Source: Argopecten irradians (taxonomy: Eukaryota; Mollusca; Bivalvia; Pectinida; Pectinidae). Taken from it: DNA of 64,000 nucleotides. Made by a program: the position numbers and the translations under genes. The stretch is from positions 21,709,544 through 21,773,543 of the forward strand of contig NC_091144.1 in assembly GCF_041381155.1 (NCBI RefSeq), written 5' to 3'. Positions 35,327-48,566 of this stretch are shown one piece after another; positions within the stretch are counted from its first letter, which is position 1; each line of letters begins with the position of its first letter. A model generated the notes under the pieces. That model did not search any database. It saw only the letters and a program-made list of their open reading frames with translations, and was not told the origin of the DNA.

Positions 35327-36376
35327 ATGTTGAAGCACGTAGTGGACAGACCGGGGAACCAACAAAATGGTTCTATCACATTAAAAACAGGAATTAAGTT
35401 TCAAAGGACAAACGCGACTTCATTACGAGGATCAATATCATCGCCACTTTTAAGGGTGACAGCCGGAATCGCAGAAAATGAACAGAATTACAACGGACTA
35501 CACTTCCACGCCAAAATGTCGGACCGGAAACTCGCCGTGATAAGAAGAAGAGCGGAAACTCTTCGACAGAGGGATAGAGAGATCCGTGCACGTCTTGGGA
35601 AAGTTCGCGGCAATACCAAGGTAATAACAAAAAGTTCGTCGGCGAATCAAGTGTGTCTGGATGGCAAATCTGTATTCGATACCGGAAGTCAACAACCGGA
35701 AGTGTTTCCCGCTACGGCCTCTAATAATATAATACTTATGCTAAAGCAAGAAACCAGAAGCGTTGATCACGATAATCATGGCAGTCGTATCGCGGTGTGT
35801 GAAAATGAATCAACAGACGACATGATAAAGTTGGACATGGGAACCGGAAGTGACGTCATTGGAAATGAGAGGATGGAATGCGATACTGTGGGTAACGAGA
35901 ATTCGACAATAGGAAGCAGACATGAGCACAGAGAGTTACGAATACCAGCTAAATACCAAATCCAGACAACCGACGATACATTTCGTGGAGATGAAGAGTT
36001 GAGTCGTCCTATGAAAAATATAGCAAATGCTAATGTCGAAAAGGAACTTTCCAGAACTCCCGTGATCAAGCTCAAGGCGTTTGTCGGAGAAAGGTTTCCA
36101 CTGTCTTCAGCCAAATTCCCGAAATGTTCCAGATGTGTCAGAAATACAATCACTCCTAGACGTATTAAGAAACCGGAAATTAGCCCTCTTCGAGAGAGTG
36201 TTAGTTTCGCCGAACGTGTGTCCCCTATGAACCTTGGTGTCAGCCCGATGAGAATCAACAAACCTTATAAAAAGTCCCGATCGGAGTCCTCGCTAACCTC
36301 ACATCTAGCTCGGACTGTGGCTTTTTCTAAGAAGAGGATTTCAAAGACGATTCTAAATGTGTTGAAGAAAGACTGA
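35327..36376 (+). CDS. Intronless gene A: basic protein of unknown family, 349 aa (right arm)
   Basis: Intact single-exon frame; the start is set at MLKHVV by comparison with gene B rather than at the upstream end of the open frame (35201). It has the same architecture as the left-arm copy: LKTGIK near residue 20, basic block 63-100, acidic/Ser-Thr linker, AFVGERFP, PKCSRC, SPMRINK and VLKKD. Differences from the left copy are scattered substitutions (for example LL for HI at 41-42, and R for L in the AERVSP motif), consistent with two alleles or a recent duplicate under constraint. No homologue of known function is recognised. Confidence 0.8.
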   Translation: MLKHVVDRPGNQQNGSITLKTGIKFQRTNATSLRGSISSPLLRVTAGIAENEQNYNGLHFHAKMSDRKLAVIRRRAETLRQRDREIRARLGKVRGNTKVITKSSSANQVCLDGKSVFDTGSQQPEVFPATASNNIILMLKQETRSVDHDNHGSRIAVCENESTDDMIKLDMGTGSDVIGNERMECDTVGNENSTIGSRHEHRELRIPAKYQIQTTDDTFRGDEELSRPMKNIANANVEKELSRTPVIKLKAFVGERFPLSSAKFPKCSRCVRNTITPRRIKKPEISPLRESVSFAERVSPMNLGVSPMRINKPYKKSRSESSLTSHLARTVAFSKKRISKTILNVLKKD

Positions 36377-38253
36377 CTCGCCAACGAACTGTGGTTACCC
36401 CTATAATATGTGGTGCTACCATTTATAGTGAAGGTTTTGACTTTTCTTGTGAAGAAGTGGACTGATTTATACATAAAATACCCAGATATAATCGAATTTT
36501 ATAAGTACAAGTACATCTGATGTATGTGCTTTCATAATACAAAAGACATTTTGCCCTGTTGACACTTTAATGTACCTGTATATATAATGTGCTTTTATAC
36601 CAATTATTAAATGACCTTGCTCTTTAATCTATATTTCAAGTTTTTGTTGTAATTTACTTCGTGCAATTATAGCTGACAAACGGCAATTGTCATGCCAGGT
36701 TTTCTTTTGCCTATTATTGGCGCATCTTACGTCAGATGCCCAGACAGAACTTTCATAAGCATTTACAAGAAAGATAAAATCTATTATACATTACGTATAA
36801 ACAAACGAGATACATTGTATACATATTTTGGAGTGTATATGAAAATATTTGGTCACAATTGGTTTCACTCTCGGAATTGGTCATAGAGAGCCTGGCATCA
36901 ATTTTACATTTGCGAAGCAATGCAAAACTTGTACTATCATTCAATTCTCTTGTTTGACACAACAAATGGTGTGACTTTCCATGAATGAATATCCTGAGAG
37001 TCCACATCCTACATATCCGATCTGGTATTCGAACGCTGGTCCTCTAGGTGTTATGCAAGTCAAAGTACGCCAAATGAGCTGCGAGTACATGAAATGAATT
37101 CTGTTACAACAAAATATTTTTGTCTTATTCAATTTTCTTTAAAATGTTAAAATTTATACATGTTTCTTTTCAAACTGTGTTATTGCAGATGTATATAGAA
37201 AATTGGGTTTAAGTAATTACATGTAATTAATGATATATAAAAATGACTACATCGAAACTGCTTGTTTCTTTTTGAAAATAATTGTGAGATATAATTTGAT
37301 TGTAACAGTGCATGCTTAACTAACATTAATACGAAAGGAAAACATACTGAAAAGTTGCTAAATGTTCGTGGGGTTTTAATTTCACTGAATTCGCAGATTC
37401 ATCCGAAGTCGTGCACATACAAAATCGTTGTTTGACATAATTATCAGAGGATGTATTTTACAATCGTGAAATTGAACAATCATACAATATATAGTGACAT
37501 CTGTGCAAACAGACAAACATATATCGATTATCAACGTAATCTAATAATGTTAGATGCTGATATTGAGGAATTTCTGATAGACAATTTTGACACGACACAA
37601 TGATCCAAAGAGTCTCGTCCAACATTATATTGTTGAAGTATTATCAACGTTAAAAGTGATGAAAGTTTCCGCTATCTGTTTGGCCGTATGCGGCCTTTTA
37701 TGAATTATCTGCTCGGACCGACTAGGCTGTGTATGTTTCAGGGTTTTTAGGGTCAGAAGTCAGGCCTTCGGGCTAAAAGTCGGACATGCATATAATGTCG
37801 GTAATTACTTGTGACATATATCTCCAATTACAGGCATGTTTTGTGTGATGACAGTTTTTGTTTACAAACAAAAATATTAGCATCAAAGAATGTTATACAC
37901 GGGAAATACTGAGCAGGAACGCGGGACACGAAAAGTCCTTTTTAGTGCGACACAAGTCCCATATTGATATACGTAAATAAAACAATGGAAAAATAATCTA
38001 ATCTATATAAAACAATTTCTACTCTAGACATCATATAAAACTCCTGGCTTACATGTTTATCTAAGTTCATTGAGCGCTAGCAAACCTACAGACATTGAGG
38101 TGGTAAAAATGGCGGTCATTTGATGTACAGGAGACCCCGAGTCGATGAAAAGTTGACGTGAACATACAGTGTTGTATATGGTCCCATGGCGTTATTGTGT
38201 ATTCGCCGTGCATTAACAGTTTTGTACGAATTACAACAAAGGCGCCGAGAACA
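36377..38253. other. Intergenic region between gene A and the secreted-protein gene (right arm)
   Basis: Mirror of 15899-17785. It holds the gene A 3' UTR and AT-rich DNA with no supported gene. The presumed promoter of the secreted-protein gene is in the last 200 bases; only a weak tgtatatgg is seen near 38172. Confidence 0.5.
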
Positions 38254-41200
38254 ATGGAGTATCTCTTGGTCATATTAGGAGTTTCTGTTCTTAGTAAGTA
38301 TTAAAGCTTATCTTTGTATGTTTGTTCATATTTACAGTATTATTATTAAAACAAATATATTTTGATTTATTGCATTTTTTGTTGCAGCAATATCAAAAGA
38401 GGTTTGATCATACTAATGATATCACTGACGATGGTACGAAATGTAAGACTGCAAACAAGTTGTACTATGTTCATGACTTTTATTTACTAATGTACTCGTA
38501 TTTTTGTTGGTAAGTTTACTATTTACGGAAAACGTTGTTATGATATTGAATAATTTGTGACCATCCATTTATTAGTCGATGCATCAGCTTGAAGTGAAAA
38601 ATTAAAAATGGAACCTACTGATGAAAGGTTACTGATGTGTGACTATCAAACAACAGCAGGGATAATACCTTAGTTGTGAAACATGGGGATTTGCTTCGTC
38701 ATAAAATCTAGTAACACGTTTTATTATTTTCTCTAAAACATATTTTTATTGTATACTACCAACCTTATCGCAAAAATCATTTTAGACTATGGTTTTAAGG
38801 AATTATAAACTAACGCAAAGTTCGAAGAATATTCTGTTCGTTTAAACTAAATGTTATAATTAACGTTGATACCCAGATTGTGTGGATTTCTAAAAGTTAT
38901 TTATGATAACAAAAACATTAAAGATGCTCCACCGCTGACAAATGGTATTTTTTCATTATCAAAAACAACAGCAGACGATTTAGTATTTTTATTCAGTTAC
39001 AAAAATTACTTACTTACACCCTTACCGCCATTGAAAAGTTTGAGCTTCTGGTTTTACTTCAAGTTAAATGTATAAAAAAATTAAACTAATTAATTGCATC
39101 TCGAAAAAATTCCGTTGCACTATATCCATATGGAATGAAGTACTGATTGCTCATGACCCAAAGGCAAAATAAATAAATTTTATATAAATTTTTTGTGTTA
39201 ATTAGACTTATGTATACACGATTAAACACTAATTATTGTTCAGATGATGAATATCATTTATGCTCTGTCGGCGGTAGAGCATCTTTAAGGTGACTTTTTT
39301 TGTTCATATCAATAAAAAAGTTGGAGAAGAGCAATAAAATGATAACTTTAGAGTGAATGCCGTACATCAACACTTTCACGTTGGCAGACATTTTGTTTAA
39401 GTTTATTATTGAAACATTACGTTCAGTGACAGAGAGTAAAACAGATAGAAGTTGTGAAATAAAAAACAAAAAACATCTGTATTTTTAGCACATTGGAGAC
39501 GCATTTGAAATAGTAATGTGTAAATGCATTACTGTATTTTTTAATTTCATATATAAATGTTACGTTACAGTGTTAAAAAGGAATTTCGATGTGAAAAAAT
39601 TACCAATCTCTAACTAAATAAAAATTAACTCGTTACCAAGTACAAGCGCAGACACGACAGAGAAATTAGAGGTCTATAACGTTAACTCCACCATATCGAA
39701 AGTTCGCGATCGGTTTGTACGAGTTGAAGGACACACAAACAGGAATGGATGCATGGGGACTATTAAGTTGTCGTCACGTATTTTTGTTTTATTATATTCT
39801 GTTTCAGATCTAATAGGCACCGGGGCAGCACAGTCTAACAATGTAAGTGGTGTTTCACAACCGGAGTCACCAGGAGTTATCGCCCCTCCCCCTCATCCTC
39901 CTCCTCATCCTCATCATCATTCTGGTACAGCCAGGAAAGTCAAACGAGCCCATGGGTCTGTAACAGACATCCCCGAGGAACGTGAAATCGGGGAGGACGT
40001 GACGACTGTACGGGGTGGAATCCCACAGCCGACACCAGCTGGTAGGGTGATAACGCTAAATCTCTATGAAAAATATTTTGAATTATTTGTTTTATCTGGT
40101 GACTTTCTTAGGAAAGATGGCATGTATAGTGACCCCTGTGGAGCAAATCCATACATGAAATGACGTTTTGTCAATTTTTCATGAGAATTTTCATTCAATA
40201 TCATTCATTTTTTTACATTTCCAGAGGATCCCGTGGAACAACACGATCTCAGCCCAAGCGCGGGAATACATACAACGCCACCTATGAACGTGCACGCATC
40301 CACGTACGCGTTCCACCATGCAGGAACGACAATGTCATACTTCGATCAGCACTACACTACAACAGAGGAGGTTGAGCCGGAGGACCAGTTACCAGGTATG
40401 TAGGACCAGTTACCAGGTTTGTAGGACCAGTTACAAAGGTTTGTAGGACCAGGAACCAGGTATGTAGGACCAGTTACCAGGTATGTAGGACCAGTTACAG
40501 GTAGGTGTGTAGGACCAGTACATGTACCAGGTTTGTAGGACCAGCTTACCAGGTTTGTAGGACCAGTTACTAGGTGTGTAGGACCAGTTACCAGGTTTGT
40601 AGGACCAGCTACCAGGTGTGTAGGACCAGTTACCAGGTTTGTATGGATGATTCATTATAAAATGGTAGACAAAAAGGATTCAGTTGTAGGACCAGCTGAC
40701 CATTCGTAGGAACCATTATCCAGCTACCATGGTGTGTAAGGACCACGGTTTCGCTATATATTTCGTGTAAAATGTAGACAAAAAGCCTTCACAATTACCT
40801 GCACACCCGTTGCATGTTGTCGCTATATATTAAAAGACTGTCTCATCCTGTCTCATCCTGTCTCACTTTCTCCAGATTTCTAACGTCTCCATTGACATAA
40901 CCTCACGTATGGATTTGCGTTGAACGCTTACCCATGTTAGGAATGCTTTGGGTTATGTTCCTTGGCCAAGACAAACCATAGTCTGTAAAATTGCCAGTTT
41001 CTGCGTTCGTTTAGCGTTTAGCATAAAAGAAGTGAGACGACTGGTTTGTACGTAGCCAGCACTGTTTCACCCGGCTGGGATGTGTTGTTCCGTATATCTG
41101 ACAGAATTTGACAACACTATAAAAAGGAAAGAAGTTCCATTTTTACAAGGAGAGAAAACACTAACATACCGCAGTCTCCCAAACACACAGACTACCATCA

Positions 41201-42093
41201 CACGCAGCACATTAAGGGGATACGTTCTATGAATTACCTTAGCTGTTAATAGGACATTAAGATCAGCCAACCAATCAATGGACGATCATACTCTATCTTC
41301 TTCTTACAGGAACCGGAAACTGTGTAGAGTTCGACGACATCACCAAGGAACATCACGTCATTATCAGACATGAAAACTGTGAAATGTGAGTGATGGAGTT
41401 TATTTCTGATACACTTCTAATATCGTAACCCATCACACTTAAACCAACTTTAGCCACCATTGTCTAGACTTTTATCTTACTGGGTACCCCATTAAGTATG
41501 TTGCATATGTGCTCTATAATTGAATTATCACAAATTATTTAGCCAAAAGTATATTTTGAATGCGAAATACCTGCATTTGAAAATGTAATACTTGCAATAG
41601 ACAACTGTATTGAAACTAATGGAACATCTCACATTATTTAGTTAAAGACGTCTTTATGACGTGTTAATGTATTTAACGTGTTGATAATCATTATGACAAA
41701 ATAATGTATACTTTAGCAAAATCTTATTTATTTTTATTTTTATCATATCCATTAAAACTTAAGATTGCATATCTTTATATTTCAAAGTGTGTTTTTTATT
41801 GCTCACATATCTCAAATGTTAATATTATCAGTACCTTGAACCTACAACATAAACTACTATACCCCCTTCACTATTTTGAGGACTACAAATATTCCTCCGC
41901 AATTGGTGCTCAATGTCAAACGTATTTGTGTACACACGATTACTATGTAAACATATGCATATATGCTATGTTTATAGCTGATACAACGAAATATCATATA
42001 CTGCAATATTTGTCTAATGTAATGTTACGTCCTTTCAGATTTATATCTCATGACGATTCCATACGTTGGTTTGGAGAGCCAGGATTAAGGTGA
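38254..42093 (+). CDS. Secreted protein of unknown family, 5 exons (right arm copy)
   Basis: Exons 38254-38293, 39808-40041, 40225-40395, 41310-41385 and 42039-42093 join in phases 1, 1, 1, 2 to give 191 residues. Exon 1 encodes the signal-peptide core MEYLLVILGVSVL; exon 2 the Pro/His-rich stretch and the RKVKR convertase-like site (56-60); exon 3 a His/Thr-rich, acidic segment ending EPEDQLPG; exon 4 Cys153 and Cys172; exon 5 the tail ending EPGLR. The two cysteines could form one disulfide. A precursor processed after RKVKR is plausible but unproven. An in-frame ATG just upstream of exon 2 (39754) would give an alternative hydrophobic N terminus without exon 1. The terminal TGA overlaps a possible donor, so a further exon cannot be excluded. 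Confidence 0.68.
38922..39284. mobile_element. MITE with TTAA target sites, intron 1 (right arm)
   Basis: Mirror of 14902-15261. TTAA at 38918-38921 and 39285-39288. Inverted ends agatgctccaccgctgaca and ctgtcggcggtagagcatct. Confidence 0.75.
40377..40638. repeat. 21-bp splice-donor minisatellite, about 12 units (right arm)
   Basis: Units ggaccagttaccaggtatgta and variants. The first contains the real exon 3 donor (exon end 40395, gtatgt following). Several units carry indels, and degraded units continue to about 40750, so this allele is less regular than the other two. Confidence 0.85.
41066..41262. repeat. SINE-like repeat in intron 3 (right arm)
   Basis: Mirror of 12990-13185, with the complements of gggagactgcggtat and cctattaacagct. 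Confidence 0.5.
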
Positions 42094-45000
42094 GGACTAA
42101 CGAGAGAAACACGTCAAAAACAAACTGTTGACTGGTTTGGCGTACTAGGTTTGACGTCCTATATAGTTACTAGTGTTAGTTAAGGACGACCCCATCTGTA
42201 TGGTATGGAATGGGTAGGATGTGTGAACCTCTGTTAAGGAGGATGCGATATATTTGTGTTGTGTCTCCTTGTAATAGTGAAAGTTTTGCCCTTTTTATAG
42301 TGTTATCTGACTGAATTATGCCGCCGGAGATAACGATCAACACACTCCATTACTTAATTACATTATACTAATAATGGGTAAAACTCTGGCCAGTCAGCCC
42401 ACTTCCGTTATGACGAACGCTCAAACTGAAGGTCAAATGTGAGGCAGTGTCAAGAGAGACGTTATAAAAATATGACGGAAAGACAAGAAAATGATGTCAT
42501 TGACTAATAATATCTTTCATCACCTATGGGTTGAGATCTCCTGTCTCATCCCTATGAGGGTAAATGATTCTTTTTCTTTTGCTCTCTGCAACACTTTTTG
42601 TCTTTCTCTCGTGCAAGTTTAAAACAGAAAAAATCTCACACCCGTAAAATTGCGGATATCTATATCCAGGGTAAGAGAATTATTGATATGGCATTATAGA
42701 TAGATGTATTTGACGTCATGCTAAAATGACGCTTGTTGTACATGTATATTATAAAAATGTAAGGAAAGGTGATATCGTGCTAAGGTTTATAAGTTGAGAC
42801 TCTTGTTGATCATGTGACCATTAAATCATTATAACGACCCCCTTTAATTGATCAAAAGTAAAATGAGGACGTCTTCGTGGGAGTGAGATCGAATAATTAA
42901 ATACTAGCGATTAATGTTTTATTACATATAATACATACCGGATGATTTGAAAAAAGATGTGACGTAAACATTTTGACTCGCTGATTTTATAGTAATAAAA
43001 GATATATTTTGAATTCGTATGATTAATGCTCAACACGTAAGCTGTGTTTATCGATGTCGTGTCGCCTTTTTTATTGTTCAGGAAATAAACATCCTAAAGC
43101 CTCTCCGGTCAAAGAGATATCATTTAATTAAGTTAGTTTTTGTAAGCATGTTGCTATGTAAATCTTTATGGAACACTCAAATGCCCACTTCCTTTCCGAA
43201 ACAGCTTTTGATTTTTGAAACTTAAATGTAAAACGAGATTCATAATTTCATAGAGTCGCAAAAGTTATTAACTTAACGTTAATACTACAGTTATTATCAC
43301 CTTCTGAACAATTTAACCAAACTCAATCAAATTTTAGTTTTCTTATGCTTACCGCGTGACTGAGCCAGATGGCAAAACAGTTAAATGAATCTTCACTGTT
43401 AACACATTGTAGAGTATGCAGGGAATCTTGCATTTGTTTGATGCTGTGATCTCATCTTAGGCCATCGATAGTAATTTACTTGTGTTATTTTTTGCTTTTA
43501 AGATACTTCATGGGGTTTGTTTCCGACAGATATTGGGCGTTTAAGATGCAAAACTATTTATTTGTTCGTTTTGTTTTAATGATGAATTATACAGGTATGT
43601 ATTTTGATCTAATCGTTTACATTTACATTTCAGTCCACCCTCTGTATACGTCAGAAACTTTGTGTGACCGGGTGAAAATCTGACAGAACGCCTGATCTTT
43701 TAGAAACAGAACGAAATGTCTTTAGAGCAAACAAGCCATAATTTGTCACTTTCTTTGATTTCAAACTGTTTACATCAAGTGATATTGTATTAAGATAAAT
43801 AACTATACAGTACTAGTATTAACGGCTATTGTCATGAGTAATAGGCGCCTTTTAGTGTGGAAGATCACGAGTTGTTGATCTAGATAAATAAACTAGTAAA
43901 AATATTTATTCTACCAGAGTTTTGTCCCTTTTCTAGTTTCGAGCTATTCAATAAAGAGGGCGGAAAGACTGGCCTTTTCAAATTAATCCAGGACAGTGGC
44001 GACCCACTTTAGAGAAAATATCTATAAAACTTCGTACGTACAATATAATGTTAATTTTTTAAACTAAAAAAATGAAAAAGTTAAAATCTTGAGGATTATA
44101 GTTGTGTATTTTCATCAAATAATTCAATTTCATTGGTCATATCTTAAAGATATAATTTTGTTTGCCCATAAACTACGGAAAATCTTTTTATGTATAATAT
44201 ATTCTTAAATTCTTAAACTAAAAAATGCAGTTTTGCTTCATTGGCTTAAAAATAATTTACTTTATCAGCCCATAAAGGAAAAAAATGGCGTCGCTGTTTG
44301 TAACGTTGATTCTGATTGGCTGAGATAATGGCGTAATGATTTCATAGACAAAAGAGTCCCCAAAATGAATTTTAAATTTTTGAAGAGATTATCTATTATG
44401 AATTGAATTATATAAGGGTTAATTTGAATATATTTTTAATATGGAAATATAACACAAAAATCTAAGTGTACACCCATATTTTTGCGTTATCTCTCCATAA
44501 CATAAAAATCATTTCATGTTAATCTTTAAATAATAAAATCCCATGCTGAAGTTTGTAGTTGTGTATTTGGCCATCAATAAATCAAATTCCATTGGTCATA
44601 TTTTAAAGATATAAGTTCTGTTGGCCCAAGTATGAATTACGGTCAATTGACCTTTGTTCGAACCCAAGTTTTTAGCATAAAATGTGTGACATCCTGTCTA
44701 TTTTTTCTCTGTAGGTTGGTATGGGAGAAAACATTTTTTTTTATTGCATGTCTGTGTATACGTCAGAAAGATGATATGGTTATGTAAGCATTAATGAGAC
44801 CGATCAGACAACTTACACTTTTTTGTATCATACCAAAGTTCATTATCTTTTATTGTCAAGTGTCTGGGAACTCGGTCAGATTTCTAATGTACTTTGTGTG
44901 CATGTTAAGTAAAAGTTCCACTACGATCCATTCATTATACGAATAAACTAAATAAACGCTAGAGTGACAACATGCATAATGGAAGCCAACGTTTTAGGCC

Positions 45001-46731
45001 AATTGATGGTTGAGATTTATAAGTATAAGTAGTATAGACTGTGTGTGGAACACAAACATCCAAACATAAATATATAATGCATTGTACTTATGGGACAAGG
45101 AAGTAATTCCAACCGTGTGGACTAAACAAAATTGTCAAATTTTCGTTTTCGAGGCGATCTGCCCCTTTATGAAAAGACATACAAAACGAACACGATACAT
45201 AATAGGATACGAACAGTAATGCGGGACAAAGTAGACAAATAGTTATAATGCATTGTACTTACTCATTATAAACATATTTTCCGCTGTCTCGGTATTGCAT
45301 TGATCTTTACTACTACGTGTATTTACATGCGAAACTTTCAAAATGAATCATATACTAAATGTTGAAATTTAAGTGATGACAGAATGGTGATTTCGAACTA
45401 TTTAGAACTATATGTTCTTTATTTCAAAAAACCTTTCTTTTAAATTTTTAGTATGAAGAAAATACTAATAGCGTTGACGTATAAACGTGATAATTTCGTG
45501 GGGAGATACATTTCGCGATTTCGTTGGAGACACATTATTTTATTAGTGACATCAAAAATCAACTCGAGAAATAATAAGTGATGGCTATATATACATTGTA
45601 CCACTACTCTCTTTATTTACATAATTATGCTTATGTCATTGCGTTTAACAAAATTACCGTAAATGAATACAAACCTGAGTGCCAGGCAAGATTACATTTG
45701 CAGTTTTAAATTCACGTTTCGATTGTTGCATTACTTATAATCTAATGTGTAATAAACATACGTCTTTGCTTACTTTTGATCTTTTCACGATTTGGCTTTG
45801 ATTTCGCAGTAAAAACGTTTCTGGTCTATGTAGACTGATCATTCAAAGGTTGATCGATTTCAAAATAAATAATAAAGCGATGTTATTTAACTTATACAAA
45901 ATTCTCCGATTATTTAGATAATCAACAAAAAGAAAGATGTCTTACTGTAAATAAACAATAGATTTAATCACAGACACTCTTATACAGTACATCTTATTGA
46001 AAAGGCAAGGGCTAGGGAGCAAACGATACTCAAGTTACGTATATATAAACAGATCGAACATACAGTACTTGCATGTTTTCTGAACTTTTCTGAGCTATAT
46101 CTTTCGTCTTTGCATGCAGTATATATATTCATACACCACATATACGGTAAACAACACGGTTTGTCTCACCCGCGACAAAGGCAATGGGAAGTGACATTGC
46201 CAAAAGTTGTAAATCTACTAACGCAGATCAGCAGGCGTGTACCTTTTTATCAGATATGTTACTTTGACAGACTCTGTCGTTACATATCACAGCGAGTAAC
46301 CATAAATATACTCTTCTTGTGAAAAATCACATATGGGCGGATCAAAAAAAATCACCTTGACACGATTCTTAGCCATTCCTTATAGATTGATTGATATGGT
46401 GTGAAATTGTTATAGCATAATCTAAAACATATGACCAGTTTAATCCATTGTTATTATTATCTCAAACCATCTTTAAGCGTTTCAACATGCGGATTATACT
46501 GTTTGTACCACACTGACTACGGTAGTTACATGTAGACCAAAGTAGCAACCAACAATTAAATTCGAAAAACTCGACAACGAACATGCGAAGGTAGATTAAT
46601 CATATAAATATATGAATTGAACACGCTTTTATCGCCGTCAACGGTGTTTGTGAACGCAAATAGGAATATATATTTTTACATATTCAATGTTGCGCGCGAT
46701 CCGTACATTTCTATTGCATTGAAGATTGGTA
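42094..46731. other. Region downstream of the secreted-protein gene to the TIR element (right arm)
   Basis: Mirror of 7883-12165. No supported gene. It includes a SINE-like repeat (about 42170-42345) and the direct-repeat pair (about 44030-44630). A conserved acceptor-like site and short frame at 43634-43667 could be an extra exon but is not called. Confidence 0.45.
42872..43091. other. About 220-bp segment absent from the left arm
   Basis: Right arm and third copy (about 60581-60803) carry this stretch. The left arm joins ggacg directly to tcctaaag near 11399-11404. No inverted ends or duplication are evident, so a deletion in the left-arm allele is the simpler reading. Confidence 0.7.
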
Positions 46732-48360
46732 ATAGGAGATTTCAGAAAAGATGGCGTGACGTCACAGAAAAGGTTACATCCGGGTCCTCAAAGGTACAAA
46801 CACGGTATGGCAACTAAATAAAAACAATAACAGATACGTACATCCCTCCCTGATACACAATCGATACGTTGACAAAAGTATACACTTTCATACTTGCAAA
46901 TTCTGATTTCAAAATAGTTTCTTATTGTTTCAGAGGTTACAGACATTTATATTTACAATTGTTTATTGCTAAATATATTTGTTTAGATTTAGTGTTGAAG
47001 CCAGCTTGCGAAGCGGTGCCGGGCCGTCACACGTACCCGCTTTTTGTTCACACGTAGAAATCCATGTTGTGAAAAAGTTATGAATAAATAATTGATTTCA
47101 ATGTATCATATTTCTGTTATACACGAAAAATCTGTTCATAACACTATTTAATATAAATATAACGAAATGTGAACCACCTGGCCCAGAACCTCGGCCGCTC
47201 GTGCATTGCTTCGAGCTGGAAGATCACCTCGGCTGGCAAAACAGCCGATAGTAGGGAAATTAATACATATTGATACGTAATTACCAACAGGCAATATCTC
47301 AATATGTACTTGTGAAAAAAATAGTATATATATTTTCGTTCTATTTCCTCAATGTCAATAATAATATTTTAAATGAATGTTATGAAACCACCGTTACACA
47401 TAAATACAATTGTACGTAGACGATATGCCCGATATCTCGAAAAATAAAATAGTGTCGTTCCATTTCATCGAGTTTATTTTTTTATTATTTTTAATCATTT
47501 TACATGTGCCGTTATGTTAAGTCCCCCAAATTGAGGTGATATACATCGAAATAATTCAATACATGTTAGATAGACAACGTTTAGATTTATGAATATAGCT
47601 ACAATGTAGATCGTAATTACTATAAATGCCGACCAGACACATTGCGCATGGCTTTGGAGAATTCTAAAATACTCGAAGTTTTGTTTAAAAATATGATAAA
47701 AAGTAACTATAAAATGACTCATTTGAATGTTATAAACTAAAAATCTCAAAATTTCTAACGAAAAAGTTAACCAGAATACATAATTTTGTGACTATGAAAA
47801 ATGACGAAATTCGGGATCTCGGCAGTACTGTACGTAATGGCTGCAGTGCGCTTGGGGTATCTACGAAGGCAAATTTTAATTTGGTCATAATCACACACTT
47901 CGTAAGGTGATTTGTTTTACCAAGTAAGACTTAGAAAACAGTAATTGCTTATTAAAATATCAGTATAATATTTGGGGAAACTTGGAATTTAATTTGTAGT
48001 TTTCTGTCAATTTTGTAACTTCTGTCAATGTGTTTTTTTACGTAGGTCTAAATGGCGAACCGTTTTTTTTTCTCAGTGGCGGTAGAAAATGGAGTATAAA
48101 CGGAGTAAAAATATATAAAATACCACGATGTTTATATCTAAATATTATTGTTAAATATTTTTATTTACCCTTTTTATAATTAAAATAACCAATAGTTATC
48201 TCCTGGATTGTCGTACTATTTATTAGAATAAAATGTAAACAAACATCGCAAGCGGCTGTTTTCCCTCTATGGTGGTTTATGTGTAATATACGGAGTTGTA
48301 CCTTTGAGCGCCCGATTGTACTTCGTGTGACGTCAGCGCCATCTTTTCTGAAATCTCTAT
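46732..48360. mobile_element. Non-autonomous DNA transposon with TA target site (right arm)
   Basis: Inverted copy of 6285-7880 with the same ends (ataggagatttcagaaaaga) and TA flanks. Small indels are frequent in its last 500 bases, near the N gap. Confidence 0.75.
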
Positions 48361-48566
48361 TAACATTTCTTATTTGTCAAAATGTCTTCAGTTATTTTTA
48401 TTTCTGAACAGCTCCAATTAAAGATCAAAACTTTCAACTATCACCGAGAATTCAACTACATCGGTTAAGTTTAATGAAAATGAGAGGTGGTTGTTTATGG
48501 TCGACTAAACCCCTTTTTCCTGTTGGTGCTTTGATGTTAGATTCGTTTCTTTGCTTCTTAATATAC

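Larger units (their letters stand above)
27502..48566. repeat. Right arm of the large inverted repeat
   Basis: Reverse complement of 6082-27477, ending at the N gap. It differs from the left arm by lacking the 1065-bp segment, by a longer 26-bp minisatellite, and by having about 220 bp (42872-43091) that the left arm lacks. Confidence 0.9.

Noticed and set aside
41704-42093. 129-codon ORF identical in the right arm and third copy
   Set aside because: Only its last 18 codons (exon 5 of the secreted-protein gene) look coding. The rest is intron 4, and the left arm lacks the long frame.
27502-48566. Palindrome as a simple missed-adapter artefact (one molecule read on both strands)
   Set aside because: Arms differ by a kilobase segment, a 220-bp segment and minisatellite unit types, which one molecule cannot give.
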